The notes: generated by a model from the sequence alone, not told the origin. A stretch of 59,007 nucleotides of DNA from Xylaria sp. FL1777 (GCA_022578965.1 MU400745.1:1-59007); one strand, 5' to 3'; counted from the first letter of the stretch, positions 23,881 through 37,100 are shown. A program made the numbers and translations.

Positions 23881-26520
23881 TTTAAAAAAGCTTATAGTTT
23901 ATATTATAACGCTTAGTTTTTAATACAAAAAAAAAGTAAAAAAGTTTAATTAATTAATTTAGCTATAAAAATAAATGTAGTTATTATATATAATGCTAAT
24001 TTTTTTTTAAAGCTATAATAAGTTCTTTAAAAAGTTTGTAATATATAAAGTAATTTCTATAGTTAATTTATTTTTAAAATATAATTAAATACTACTTTTT
24101 ATTTTTAGCTAAGCAATAATTGCTTTTTTTATATTAATAAGCTTTTTTTAAATAATTACTTTTTTATAAAAAGCAATAAATTTAGTAGCTTAATTTCTAA
24201 AAGTACTATTAAAAGTTTTATATAACATATTATTAATAAAATGCAAACTTTTTTTTAATAATATAATAGTTAAAGAACTTATTATTAAGTATAATAATTA
24301 TAAAGTTGCCTTAAGTATTAAGCAGTTTATACTAAAGCATTTTAAGAATTTTAATGCTATATTACTTAATTTTAAGCTAGCTAAAATTATAGCTAGTATA
24401 CTTAAAAACAAATAAGCAAAACAAACAACTAAAATAATTAGCTATATATGTAGTACTAATAGCAAAAGCTTAATAAAAGCAAAAGTAATAAAAATTCTTA
24501 AGTAAAAAACTTGTAAAAACATTACAAAAATACGGTTTTTTTTAAAAATAACGGTATACTATTAAATATAAATATAAAGGTATGCTATAATTACAAAACT
24601 ATTAATAGTTTTATTATAAAAAAATAAGCTGTTTTGCTTTAAAAAACTGCAGAAAAAAGCTATAAAAAAGCTTTAAAAAGCTATTATAATAGCTTTTATT
24701 CTTATTACTTTTAATTATATAAAAGGACTTATTTAACTAAAGGTTAATGCTTTTAAAACTAGCTAAAATACTATTTTATGCTAAAAAGTTAATAAAGCTA
24801 TTAAACTAGCAAAATATAAGTCTAAAACATAAAAAAGCCTTAAAAAAAATATAATGCTATAAAGCTAAAAAGACTTACTATTATTAAAACTTTTTAAAAA
24901 TTGCGCAATTATTTTTATAAAATTACGTTTTATTTAAAAACTAATGCAAAAGTTTTTATAACTTAGCTAAATAATAGATTTTTAGCATTACTAAATGCTT
25001 AATTAACAAAATAAATAGCATATATAAAAACTTTTAATTTTATACTTTATTATATGCTAAAAAAAAAACATATAGCTGCTAATAAGCTTTTTAAAAAACT
25101 TTTTAAGCTATTAAATAAATTAAATAATTATTAAAAAAGAAATATAAAAGATTTTATTAATTTTTAACTATATATAATAGCTATTACTATTACGTATAAA
25201 AAATTAAGCAATTAACTAATTAAAAGCTTAGTACATTAAAAAACAAAACTTTTATTATACCTAAAAAAAGATTAAAGCAAAAAAAGTAAGCAAATTATTA
25301 AGTATTTTGTTTTTAAGCAAGTTTTAAAAAAACTTATAATAGAAAAAAAGCAAAAACACTTTAAAAAAAAAGCTCTTAAATTTTTTGTTAATAAGTTTAC
25401 TTTTTAAAAAAAAGCAAAATCTAAAAAAATATTAAAAAAGGTTATTAATAATAAAAAAACCCAAAAAGCTTTTATTAAAGAAAACTATAAAAAAATAATA
25501 CATAAAGGCTAAATATTTATAACTTAATAAATAACTTAAAAATATTACTAAAAAGGCCTTTATTAAAATATTTATGTTATAATTGCTAGTTATTTTAATT
25601 GCTAAAAATCTGCAAATAGTAAAAAAACTAAAAAACACTATTTTAATTACTTTTTAGATTTTTTAGTTTTTTAGGTTATAAATATATAAACTATACTATT
25701 AAGTAATAAATTTAAAGCTATTATAAAAGCAAAATATAAAATAATAACTTATTTAAAAGCTAAACTTTTAAAATACATAAATTCTTTAAAAATACTTAAA
25801 TTTATTAAAGAAAAAATCATATTTTAGTATAAAGTTCTTATAAAAATTAAGTATAATAATAGCTTTAAATTTAAAAAAGAAATAAAAAACGTAGTAAATA
25901 TTTTAAGCTATAAAATAAACTATAGTTTAGCTTATTATTTTTAAGCTTAAGGCTTTATTAAAAAAGGCTATAAGTTAATAAAAAAAAGCCTTATATAAAT
26001 AACAAATAAAACTAAAAAAAATTAGCTAAAATATTTAAACTTAATAATATAAACAAATTGCATTTTTGTGCGTTATTATAGCTATAACTTATATAAGCTA
26101 ATATATAAAAAAATGCTAATTCTGCTAGTAAAAAATGTAATACTAACATAAAAAATAATTAAGTAATAAAATGTTACTTTTTACAAAAATTTTATTAAAG
26201 CTAAAATTAAGCAGCTAAAACGCTATAACTAAAATATTATAAAAGTTAAAGCAATTATAACTAAAAAAAAAAAATTAGCTATAAAAGCTAAATTTTAGCA
26301 AAACGCTTATAAAATTAAGCAATTACTTAAAAAAAGCTTTCTTGTTTTTTTTTATAATACTATACTTTTAATAAATAAGTTTAATAATAAAAAGCTGCTA
26401 TATAAATAAATTAACCTTTATAAAGTTAAAAAAAATGTTAATTATAAGCAATATTAATTAGCAGAACTAACTAGCAAAAAATTAAAAAAGTTATTTTTTT
26501 TTAAAAAATTAAAGCAATTT
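23880..26520 (+). pseudogene. Decayed pol (RT-RNase H-integrase) of element D
   Basis: The RT active site reads FFNNIIV at 24251-24271, where this fungal gypsy group has F-x-DD. Downstream in the same frame are residues expected of the RT thumb and of RNase H, ending near 24.95 kb. From 25441 the frame changes by one step: a histidine/cysteine zinc-finger trace is followed by the integrase core starting LDFLVF at about 25654-25671 (catalytic Asp at 25657 kept), then N-N in place of the D-N before G-S-E-F, Q-A-Q-G-F-I-K-K before the Glu position, and a C-terminal block resembling the usual gypsy integrase tail to about 26.52 kb. The one-step shift between RNase H and integrase implies an indel there or a misread base. 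Stops are TAA/TAG. Confidence 0.8.
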
Positions 26521-29500
26521 ATACAAAATAACTAAAAGTACTAAAAACTAAAAAATCCTAACTTTAATATATAAACTACTAGTGCTATAGCTATTTATTA
26601 AAAACTAAACTAAAACAATAAAGCCTTTAATAATTAAAGCTATAGTAATTAAGCCGCAAAAAATAAAAAAAATATAACAAGTTATAAAAGCTTTTTAAGT
26701 TTATAAAAGCTGCAGTATAACTTTTAGTGCTTTAAACATTTTAAGTACTAAAAAATATAATAGTTTACTTTATTTTTTTAGCTATTATATTATAAAGCGC
26801 TTTAAAAAATAATAACTAATAAAAGCTAAAACAATAGATTTTTTTTTTTTTACTTTTTGTTTTTTTACTAATTGTTTTGTTTTTTATTTTTATTAATTGT
26901 ATAAATTTATATAATTAAGTTATAATGCACAAAACTATTTTTTTTTGCTTAAAATTAAGCATGTTTTTTATAGCTTTTTTTTTATTAGTTTTATATTTAT
27001 TAGTTTTATAGCAGCTAGTTTGTTAGTATTTTTTTTACTATTATGCTAAAAATATAGGTTTTTATTTTATTTTAACGTTTTTTAAATAGCTAAATAGCTT
27101 AGTTCTAATATAAATTATTATTGCTTTTTTTTAAAAATGCATAAAAACAAAAAAAACAAAAATAAAAACTGCTTATTAGTTTTAACTACTTAAGTTTATT
27201 TTATTGCATTAATGCTTATATATAAGTTTTTTTACTTTTAATTGCTTTATTACTTTTATTTAAAACTAAACAGCTTTTTTTGCTTTTAATTTAAACTATT
27301 TAATACTTAATAAAAACTTTAGAACTGCTAAAAAGCAAAAAATACTATTATTATACTTTAAGAAATTACTAGTTTATATTTTATACGCTTAAACTACTAG
27401 TAATAACTTAAAGCTGCTATTAAGCAATAATAAGCATTTAATAAAACAGCAAACGCTTAAGCAAAGTTTAAAGCAAGCTTAACAAAAATAAAACTTTACT
27501 ATAAAAAATTAAACAGAATTATTTAATTATATAAAGCTAAAAAAATAAAAACTAAAAAAAAAACAAAAAAAGATTTAACGATTTAGTATTAATAATTCTT
27601 ATTTTATATATTTTTGATTTTTTTATTATAGAAGTTTTATATATTTACTTTTATAAATGTTGAAACTTAACTTCTTATATAATAACTATTTTTTTTTTAT
27701 TTATTACGCTTAAAAAAAAATTTATAAGCTATATAATAAAGAAAAATAATTGCAAATTATATTAAAAAAAACATTGCTATATAAGCAAATTGTTTAATTT
27801 TTTTATTTTATTTTACTTTATATAATTTATTTGATTTATTTTTTTAGTTATTTTTTTAAATACTTAAGCGTTATATTAATTTTTTAAGCAATATTAAATT
27901 ATTACTTACTAATATTATATTTAATAAGCTAAATAATAAAATTAGCTTAAAAAAAACGCTTTAACCTGCGTTTTAATTTAGTTCTTTTTTTAGTTAAGCA
28001 AATAAAAGTATTTCTAGTTAAAATTATTTGTTTTTTTAAGTTTTTAGGCATAAAATTTTCTTTAATTACTATAGTTATTATATTAGCCTTAAAATATTTA
28101 GTTATATTGCTTTTAAACTTATAAAATAAACAGTTTTATAACTAAATAATAAATATGTAATTAGTACATATATTAAACTTTTATTTTAAAATAGTGCAGC
28201 AAAAAAAAAAAAAAATAAAGCTTTATATACTTTTTGCTTTTTGCTATTATTAATAACTATTTATAATGCTTATAAAATATAGCATTTTATATTTTAAACA
28301 ACTATATAAACATAGCTATAAATTAGCAAAAGTTATAAAAAATCCAATATATATATTTGCTTTAAAAACTGCTTTTAGTTGCTTTTATATATAATAAGCA
28401 AAATTTTAAATGCTTTTGCTTTTTTACTTATTTAAAGCTAGCTTAAATATATTAATTTGCATAGCATATATAAAAAAAATTATAACTAACTTTTTATTAA
28501 ATATATTTACTACTAGTATTATTACTAAGAATTTTGATTTATAAATAGCTTAATGCTTAGTTATATAAAATAAAAAAAGTTAGCTAAATAAAAAAAACAA
28601 GATCTAAAAAAAAAAAAAGCATATATATTTTACTATTTATTAATAAATTTAATTTCTTAAATATTATAAGTACAACTGTTTATTAGCTAAGCAGTATTAA
28701 TTTCTTAAATATTAATTAACTATTATAATGCTTTTTAATCGTTTAAAATTTTATTAATAATGCAAGAATTATTTTTTAAGTGCTTAGTTAAACAAGCATT
28801 AATTATGCTACTTAAAAATAAAGACTTTATAATAAAAGCGTGAACTAAATAATTTAAAAACTTAAGCATTAAGAAAAAAGATTGCAAAAAAGATCTAAGC
28901 TTTAAAACTACTTAAAAAAAAATAGATTAAAAAAAAAAACAAGCTTTTTTTTTATATTTATTAAAGCTTAAATTATTTACTTTGCTATTAGTAGCAATAA
29001 ATGTTTAAAGAAAATAAGTTATAAGTATATTAAAAAGAAGTTAAAAAGTAACTATTTAGCTAACTAAAACTACTTTATTTGCTTATTTTTTAATTAATAC
29101 TAATATAAATATATAAAGAATAATTATTATAAAAACATTTAGTAATTAATAATTTATTTTAGTAATAAAATAATTAATTAATAAATTAAAAATAATATAA
29201 TAAGTTTATAAAAAAAAGGTGCGCTAGTTTAAAGATATATATTTTAGCTTTTTTTTTATTATATTTGCTTTATTTAAATCTTTTACTTATATTTAATTTT
29301 GCTATTTTATTTATTTAATAAGTTTTAATTTTTTGCATTTAGCATAAATGCTTTTAACATTTATATTTAAGAAATCTTGTAATTATTAAAAAGTAATAAT
29401 TTAAATTAGCAATTAAAAGTATTAAACTATATATAGCAAGTAATACTAATATTAATACTTATACTTTATATTTTTTTATACTATTTGCTTTTATATTTTT

Positions 29501-29680
29501 AACTTATATTAAAATTTTTAACTTGTTTATATTTTTTATTAAATTGCAAAATATAGCAAAAGTATATATACGCTTAAATATTATTAGAAATTGCTTTTAT
29601 TATACGTATATGCTTTTAATTATTACATTTTCTATTCTTAAAAAAATTACTAATATTACAAATTAACTAAAAATAAAGGT
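26521..29680. other. T-rich segment inside element D, no domain recognised
   Basis: Base polarity flips from A-rich to T-rich on the plus strand, so any coding ancestor would be on the minus strand, but a partial hand translation of 28.2-28.56 kb gave no recognisable domain. A 14-base A run is at about 28201-28214. It may be a nested insertion or a long untranslated region. Confidence 0.4.
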
Positions 29681-29689
29681 ATTTTTTTT

Positions 29690-31790
29690 TAAAAGTTTTA
29701 AAGAGTTAACACTTAATACTAAAGCGTACAAACAATTAGCATAAAAAATAGCAAACTTTAAAAAAAAAGCAAAAAAAAGAAAAAATAAGCATATATATAT
29801 AAACCTAACTGCTAATTATAAAGAGCTTTTTCTTAAAAACTAACGGCTTTTTAAAAACAGCCCTAAAAAAAAGCCAGTAATTATTAAGAATTTAAAGTAC
29901 AAAAAATATCTAGCTTGCTAGCTTTTTTTATAAATTAAAAAACTAAATATAAAAAATGTTTAGCTAAAAAATATATTATTTTTTTTAGTTAATGTTTTTT
30001 TAAAGTCCGTTTTAGAATTTTATTTTATATAAGGAAAAATAACTTTTATAAAAAGTTTGTTTTTTGAAAACCTAAAAAAAAAAAAAAAAGTAGTACTAAA
30101 AAAGCACTTTAGCTATACGTTTTTTAAAAATAGCAAAACTTGCTAAAACTTATTTTTAAACTTAGTTTAACAAATATAAAAAAAAGCAATATATTTAATA
30201 TATAAAAAGTATTGTAATAAAAAAGCGTTAAAATATTAGTAGTTTATATTATATATAATTTTAATAGAAGTTTTTTATACTTTTAACTTATTGCTTAATA
30301 AAAAAGCGCTTAATTTTTAAAAAAAAGCTCTTATAGCATACTTTGCTATATAAAACTGCTTAATAAACATAAATAAAATATTATTTTATATGCTTAAATT
30401 AAAGACTAAATATTTAAAGGCATTTTTATAAGCTATAAACTAAATGTTAAAATTTATAACTATAAGAAGTTTTATAATATTAATATAATACTTATTTAAA
30501 ATTAAAAAATACTGCAAAAATAACAATTTTTGCTTTAATAAATCTAACGTTACGTTTATAAAAAATTTAATAGTTTTAGCAATAAAGCTAAAACTATATA
30601 AAAAATAAAAACCTATAGTACAAAAACTAAATATTTAGCAGTTATTATTTATAAAATCCTTAAAAAAACTACTATTAAAAAAAGCTTTAAATAATTATTA
30701 AAAAAATAATAATATAAAACATTTTAATAAATTAAAGCTTTATAATAAACAAAAGCTAGCTTATTGCTTTTTATTAAGTAAAGTTCTAAAAATAATACAT
30801 AAAAATAATAAAAAGCAATAGCTAAAAACTTTTTTTTTAAAACAACAAATAGCTACTAAAAAAATTTATTAATATAAATAAGGGTATTTAAATTATTAAA
30901 GAAAGTTTACTGTTTATAACTGCTATAAAAACTTTTATAAAGTAAACATTACAAAATAAAAAATTAAAGCTATTTATATTATAAATATCTTTATAAAGCT
31001 AAACGCTAAAAAATAGCTAAATAAGCGCAAAATAAAAGCTTTGCTAAATGTATTGCTTTAATTATATATAAACAAAAAAGCTAAAGCTTCAAAAATAAGT
31101 ATTAAACCTAAGTATAGCTAGTTTATAAAAAATTTTCTTATAAATTAGCAAAACATAAAATAAGCTATAATAATTACTGCAACTTTTTAAATAAAATATT
31201 TTATAATAAAATATTGCTTAAATAATTACTAAATTACTATTTTTATTAATACTGTTTTAAAAATAGTATATATTTTAAACTTTAAATATGCTACTAATAA
31301 AAATAACAAATAAATTTTCTAAAAATTGCAAAAATATTAAATAATAAAGCACTTTAATATAAAGGTTATATTAAGCTATTTTATATTTTTTTGCTTTTGC
31401 TAGCGTAATAACTATATATATAAGTTTATTAAAGCTTTATATTTATACTACATATTTTATAACTTAATAAGCTAATATTTAAAAAAAAGTATTAATAATT
31501 AAAAAAGTTATAAATAGCTTATTTAATTCTTAAAAGTAAACTTTAAAAGATATTTTAGCTTTAAGTTGCAAAAAAATCTGCGTTTATTGCTTTTAATAAG
31601 CACTAAGCCTTATTATTTTCTAAAGAAATTAAAAGCAACTTTTTTTAGATTTAATAAGTTAGCTTTTTTTTTATTAAGCGCTAAAAATATACAAAATAAA
31701 GAAAAAACGCCAAAAAGAAAACTAAAAGTTAATTATTTTGCTTTTTTAGTGCTTTTTACTTTAAAGCGCAAAAAGAGTTCCTAGCAAAAA
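29690..31790 (+). pseudogene. Long decayed reading frame downstream of integrase in element D, family unknown
   Basis: Plus-strand translation stays in a single frame at every point I checked between 29823 and 31784, roughly 700 codons, and the interruptions seen are TAA/TAG, as RIP of Gln and Trp codons would give. The ancestral protein would be highly charged (many Lys/Glu-type codons) with no hydrophobic membrane segment visible. The last part survives as an open frame of 72 codons at 31566-31784 with a TPKRK-type basic tail, and sequence to about 32.2 kb may belong to it. By position (after integrase, before the 3' LTR) it sits where some gypsy elements carry an env-like or accessory gene, but nothing in it looks like an envelope protein. 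It could equally be the gag of a nested element. I do not recognise the family; the start is not determined. Confidence 0.5.
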
Positions 31791-32255
31791 AAACTAATAG
31801 TTATACTAAAAAAATCTTATTATAAGCAATATAAAAACGTTTTAGTAGTACAAAGTTATTTTGCTATAAATACTTTTGCAGATATTTTTTTTTTTAAATA
31901 TAGTAAGCTAAGTATAAAACTTAGCTAAGCTTAATAGTTCAAAAAAAAAAAAGTATAAACTTTTTATAAGCACTTTTATAAAAAAAATGCTAAATATTTT
32001 TAAAAGCTTTTGCTTATATATTTAAATATATAAAAAAACTAAAATTAGTTTTAATAAAGCTATAATGCTTTTATAAGCGCTAAAGCTTAAGCTACTTTTA
32101 AACATAGCAAAAGAAATAAAAAAAAACTTATAAAACTAAATAAGCAAAAAAAAATAATATTAACTCCGTTTAAAAAACGCTAATAAAAATAAAGAACTTT
32201 ATAATTATAAGTATTAAAATAAACTAAAAGCAGCTGTATTTTAATAAAGAAAAAT

Positions 32256-32559
32256 TAAAGTAAAGTAAAGTAGCTAAATAAGCTAACTAGCTAATTAAAA
32301 TAAGTTTAAGCTAAATTATATAATAAAAATAAAAATATAAATATTACGCTAAATTTCGAAGTATAAATTTAACTATTATGCTTAATATAATGAAAATTAG
32401 CTATAGTTGCTTTATTTATATTATTAAATAGCCCTTTAATTAATCGTTTAATTTCTTAATTCATATATGGCTTAATTGCTTAAATGCATAAGTTATAACT
32501 TATCTCTTTGCAATTAAAGTGTTAAAGTAAATCTTGCGTAATTATACTGCTTTATTTCA
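32256..32559 (+). repeat. 3' LTR of element D
   Basis: Same 304-bp length as 17603-17906, opening TAAAGTAAAGTAAAGTAGCT and ending ...GCTTTATTTCA with the CA terminus kept. Confidence 0.8.
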
Positions 32560-33669
32560 TTATATAAACTAAAACTTAATAGCCTTATTTAGTTGCAATA
32601 ATAAAAATGTAGCTTAAGTGCATAATCACTAAAAATAAATAGCATTTTAAGTAGTACTAATATAGAACTAAAAACCGGTGTATTATAGGTAATTTTAAAG
32701 CTTTAATAATAACACGAGCTATTTATAGCTTAAATTAATCTAAAAATAGCTTAAAATGTAATAAATAAGTAAATTTTCTAAAAATTAATTACATTATAAC
32801 TAGCTTAAAAAATAACAGTTATTAAAACGAACTATATAAAAGTTTCCTTTATTATATACATTAAACACTTTAGCTAATATTATTATAAGTTATTAAAGAT
32901 AAAATAATAAACATAAATATATTAAACAAAAACTTTTTATCTTTAGTTAAGCATAGCTTTATTGCTTAATTATTTGTGATGTTTAGTATATAAACTATAA
33001 ATTCTTTGCATATTTTTATTACATATATATATTCTCACTTAATATTACATATATGTTTTCACTTAATATATGTACTTTTTTATTTAATGCTATACGCATA
33101 TTTTTATTTTAATATAACACGTGTAATAATGCAACTATTACCACGCTTTATATACAAAGTATACTTTTTTATATTAAGCATTATAGCTGTATTATGTTAT
33201 TTGTTTGTTTTGCTAGTTTTTAATAATAAGTTAACACTTTTGTTTTGTTAGCAATATATTAATTTTAAATATAAACATTTATTTTAGCTACTTTTACTAT
33301 AATATTAAAATTATAAAAAGCAACCTAAATGCTAACGTTTATTTTTACTTAAGTGTTTTTTAGTTTGCAACTTTTATTGAAATATTGTTTGTTTATTAAA
33401 ATACGTATTAATAACTTATAAAAAAGTCTGCATTTAAAGCAAAGCTAAGCTTTTTTAGCATAGTTATACAAGCTTTTTAATTTTTCTGTTTTAAGAACAA
33501 ATATAATAAAATACTTAAAAATAAAAGGTTGTTTTTTAACTTTTAATTTATATTATTACTAGTTACTAAAAATAATATTTTATTACTTGCTGCTAAAAAT
33601 AAAATAACTATAAAGGTATTATATAATATTTGCTAATGCATAAAGCACTTAATATATAATGTATTTATT
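32560..33669. other. AT-rich intergenic DNA between elements D and E
   Basis: No supported gene. An 81-codon open frame at 33006-33251 (plus) is hydrophobic and low-complexity, and begins inside short direct repeats of ATATGTTTTCACTTAATAT; no family resemblance was seen. ACCGGTG at 32675-32681 is a small GC patch. Confidence 0.4.
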
Positions 33670-33674
33670 AATGT
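33670..33674. repeat. Target-site duplication AATGT, left of element E
   Basis: Exact match to 42418-42422 on the other side of element E. Confidence 0.85.
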
Positions 33675-33881
33675 TAATAAGGTTTATTATAAGTAGTAAA
33701 GCAATTAAGCTTAAAAAGTGTAATATAGATTAAAAAAAAAAAGGCTTTATAAGCAATTGCTACGCAATTGCTTTAAGCATAAACCTTATATAGCTATTTA
33801 GCTAAGCTACTATAGCTACAAGTAAAAATACTACTATAGCTAAACCTTATAAATATAAAGTCCTTTTTTTAGTTTATATTA
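33675..33881 (-). repeat. 3' LTR of element E (left end)
   Basis: Starts TAATAAGGTTTATTATAAG and ends AGTTTATATTA on the plus strand. The core GCAATTGCTACGCAATTGC is an internal palindrome-like repeat. Length equals that of the right LTR. Confidence 0.85.
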
Positions 33882-34840
33882 AGTGTTAAAGCATAAAAGA
33901 AAAGTTATTAACTTTAATAAAGCTAATTTAGCTATTTATATAAACTAATCTTTATTTTAAAGATTATAATTAATCTAAGTTATTTATTAATTAATTAACT
34001 AAGCAAGCGTAACCTTTTATGGCTTTTTATGCAGTTGCTTACTAGCAATAAGCTTAATAGCTTTTGCTTTATTTTTATTCTTTAGTTTTAACTTAGCTCG
34101 TTTTTTTATACAAGCTTAGTATTTTTTAACTAAGTTTTTAGCTAATTAAAGTTATTACTTTAATCTTTATTAGTTGTTTTTATAACTATATTCTTTTTAC
34201 TTAACTAAATAATTAAAACCTAATTTAGTTTAATTAATACGATGCTTTAAAATAGTTTTAATTTTAAACAAATTACTTTCTTTATTAAGGTTTTACTTAT
34301 TGTAAATAAAACTAAGTAAAAGTATAGTTTAATAAAATAGGTTTTTATTTTATTAGCTAAATAAAAAGTATACAATAAAGATTATAAAGTGTATACTAAA
34401 GGTTTTTAGCAAATTAATATAATAAGCTAACTAACTTATTTGTTTTATTACTTTATATAGTTTAGCGCGTTGTTATAAATACTTTTTAAACAAGTTGCTA
34501 AAAAAATAGTATTTTTTATATAGCTTTAAATAAACTTCGTTTTTAACGTTAAACTTTATAAGCTTATGCTTATTATTGTAATAATACTTAGCTTTTATAG
34601 CAGCAAAGTTTATAGCTAACTTAGTATTTTTACGCAAATGTTTCTAAAAAAAGCAAATGTTTTTTAATGTGCTATATAATTTATTATTGCTAGTAAATAT
34701 ATTATTAAAACTAAAAAGTCTAAATTTAAACAATTGCTTATGTAATAAAAACTTAATAAGATTTAAGTATGTATTATTAAGGTTTTATTATAAAAATAAA
34801 AGTATATTTACTTAATTATAATTAAGATAAGCAAAAGTAT
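33882..34840 (-). other. Element E 3' internal region (integrase C-terminus and 3' untranslated part)
   Basis: Lies between the integrase core and the 3' LTR. The C-terminal integrase domain is expected here but was not resolved. Keeps some less depleted stretches (AACCTTTTATGGCTTTTTATG at about 34010-34030). Confidence 0.4.
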
Positions 34841-37100
34841 AGTATTAAATAGCAATTTTAATAATTTAGTTTTTACGCTTAAATATGCTATTACTTTATA
34901 AATAGTATGCTGCAGTTATTAAAAGCTATGCGTTATATTTTTTCTATAAACTTACTTAGAATTCCAAGGTAAACTTACGGTTATAATTAAAAATAATGCT
35001 ACTTAGTATGCTTTAATTATATAGTAAAATCATTTTAGTAAAAGCAAGACCTTAATTTTTTGCTATATATATTTTATAACCTAGAATTAGTAACATGCGT
35101 TTAAATGTAGCATATATTATAAGCATTAATATATTATAGTATATATATTTATTTAATTGCTATAAAGTTTTTATTGCTAGTACATTAAGTAAATCTATAA
35201 TAAAGTTTATTATAACTGTTTTTATAAGTTAAAAATCTTTAAGTTAAATTAATTAGTAATTATTATTTAGTTTATTTTAACTTGTTATATAAAGTTTATA
35301 ACTGTTATAATGCTATAAATATGTTTTTATTTTTCGAGTTTTTTTTTTAATAAAAAAACTTTTAAGGTTATATATTATATGCTTTTTACTAAAGTAATGT
35401 TTATTATTATAAGCTATAATAAAAAACTTGCTAACTTGATTTTTAAGAATGCAAAAGCAATAATGGCCTTTTTTGTTAATATTATAAAGCAGTTTATTTA
35501 TAATTGCAAAAAAATAGCTTAAGCGCAAAAAATTTGCAGCATTTTTATTGCTATTTATATATATTACGTTTAAAGTTCTATAATACTTTAAGTCTTTATT
35601 ATAATTAATAATAATTTTTAATTTTATTTTATTACTTATAATAGCTTTTGCTAATATTAACTAAATGTTATTAAGCATAAAATCTTTATTAGTTCTTTAT
35701 ATGTTGCTTTTTGTATTAAGTAGGTTTTTAATGTTTTTAAGACAACTTAGTGCATTTAGTATATAATTAACATAGCTAAGCAAGTAGTATACCTATAAAC
35801 TATATTAAAAAAAATAAATTAAAGCATTAATAAAGCGCTTATTAACGCAATTTATAAACGTAGTGTTTAAATTAGTTTAGTTAATAATGCTTTTAGTAGC
35901 AAAATGGTTAATAAAAACAACTATAAGGTTTTTTAACGTTTTAATTATTATGTATAAATGCTTGCATGCTTATATAATATAACTTATTTTTATTTTAAAA
36001 AAACTATATTGCAACTTAAGGATTAAAATATATTTGCTTAAATATATAATAAAAAGCATTTATGCATTAAAGATAAAAGTACTTAATTATTACATATAAT
36101 TATTCTTTGTGTAATATAGCATAATATTAAAGCTTTGTTTAAAAAATGCATTTATTTGCATATATAACGATTTGCTAGAGTTATAATAATGCAGTATAGT
36201 ATACAAACAAATAAAATCTTAAATAGCTTAAAATAACGCTTTTTTAGCTTTTATAGGTTTAAAAAAAGTTAAGCAGTAATATGCTTAATGCTTGCTAAAG
36301 TTATTTACTTTAAACTTTTTAAACTTATGTTTTTTATTAAGTAATGCAGTTTTGCGTTTTTGCAATAGTTCTAAAATCTTTGTATAAAACAAAATTAATA
36401 AACGTAAAAAACCTATAATACTTAAGTATTGTTTAAAAGCTTTAAGTTAATAAAAGAACTTAATATTTTGTATTACTTTAACTTTTTGCTTAATAGTTAA
36501 TATGCTAAAGGTGTTTACTTAAAAGCTTAAAAGCTTAATGAAAAAGTATGCTATAAAAGATTTCTTTAGCAAAAAGGATATTTTTTTGCTTTAAAATAGC
36601 TTAAAAATAATGCATAAATAAAAGAAGTATTTTTTCTTAGTATTAGAATAAATTATAATATTATTAATAAAAGCGCAACAAAAGTACTTAAACTTTTTAA
36701 GTAAGCAATTTATAAACTATTATATATACGTAAATATATTATAAAATCTTATAAGTGTAACTATAAACTGTTTAAAATCTTTTAAGTTAATAATAGTAAA
36801 TCTATTATAATAATTAAAATGCACTCCAAATTAGTAAAAAAAAAAAGTTGCGTTTATATAAGTTATATACTTTTTTCCTTTAATTAATAAAATAACCTTA
36901 AATTAAAAAAATAAAGAATAATTGTTTAAAATAGCTATTTTGTTTAAAGTTTATAAGTTAATTATTAGTTATAAGTGTAGTTTTTTTTTTTTTTACGTTT
37001 AAACTACAAAAGTAAAGTATGCAAATAAAGTAGGTTTATTAACTTATTTTATTTAACCTTATGCATAAAGCTAATTAAAGATAAAATTAATAGCTTTTTT
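34840..37100 (-). pseudogene. Decayed pol (RT-RNase H-integrase) of element E
   Basis: Minus strand, one frame. The RT active site reads FINNIIIYS with FINN at 36671-36660, where F-I-D-D is usual. The following RT thumb trace keeps residues such as FYTKILELLQKRKTALL (around 36.4 kb), typical of fungal gypsy pol. RNase H traces follow to about 35.7 kb, then the integrase zinc finger inside an open stretch at 35528-35313. The integrase core begins with FIIDLL at about 35210-35193 (first Asp kept); the second Asp region reads FNYNRKF near 34990-34970, with N for D. All are 3n apart, so decay was by substitution. Upstream limit is approximate. Confidence 0.85.
35313..35528 (-). pseudogene. Surviving open segment of element E pol: integrase zinc-finger region
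   Basis: A 71-codon open stretch that is not a chance frame: it lies in the same frame as the RT site 381 codons upstream and the integrase core downstream. It reads KGHYCFCILKN, then AYNNKHYFSKKHIIYNLKSF with spaced histidines as in the H2C2 finger that precedes gypsy integrase cores. It is only a piece of the polyprotein that happens to lack stops; the first Met is not a real start. Confidence 0.75.

Larger units (their letters stand above)
17603..32559 (+). mobile_element. Element D: about 15-kb Ty3/gypsy LTR unit, possibly composite
   Basis: Two direct repeats of 304 bp (17603-17906 and 32256-32559) enclose gypsy RT, RNase H and integrase traces on the plus strand at about 23.9-26.5 kb, and a further long decayed frame of the same polarity at about 29.7-31.8 kb. 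AATAAAGAAAAAT before 32256 could be a polypurine tract. Fifteen kilobases is long for a fungal gypsy element, and the flanks (ACTAT on the left, TTATA on the right) do not match as a TSD. It may be one large element, an element with nested insertions, or two related insertions. The T-rich segment 26.8-29.6 kb differs in base polarity and is the best candidate for inserted or untranslated sequence. Confidence 0.7.

Noticed and set aside
25432..25638. 68-codon minus-strand open frame
   Set aside because: Antisense shadow of the integrase zinc-finger region of element D, which reads on the plus strand.
31386..31500. Possible zinc knuckle (FCFC...) in the unknown frame of element D
   Set aside because: Cysteine spacing does not fit C-X2-C-X4-H-X4-C and no His follows at the right distance.
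33006..33251. 81-codon hydrophobic open frame, possible small membrane protein
   Set aside because: Low-complexity, begins in short direct repeats, no family resemblance; hydrophobicity follows from T-rich sequence.
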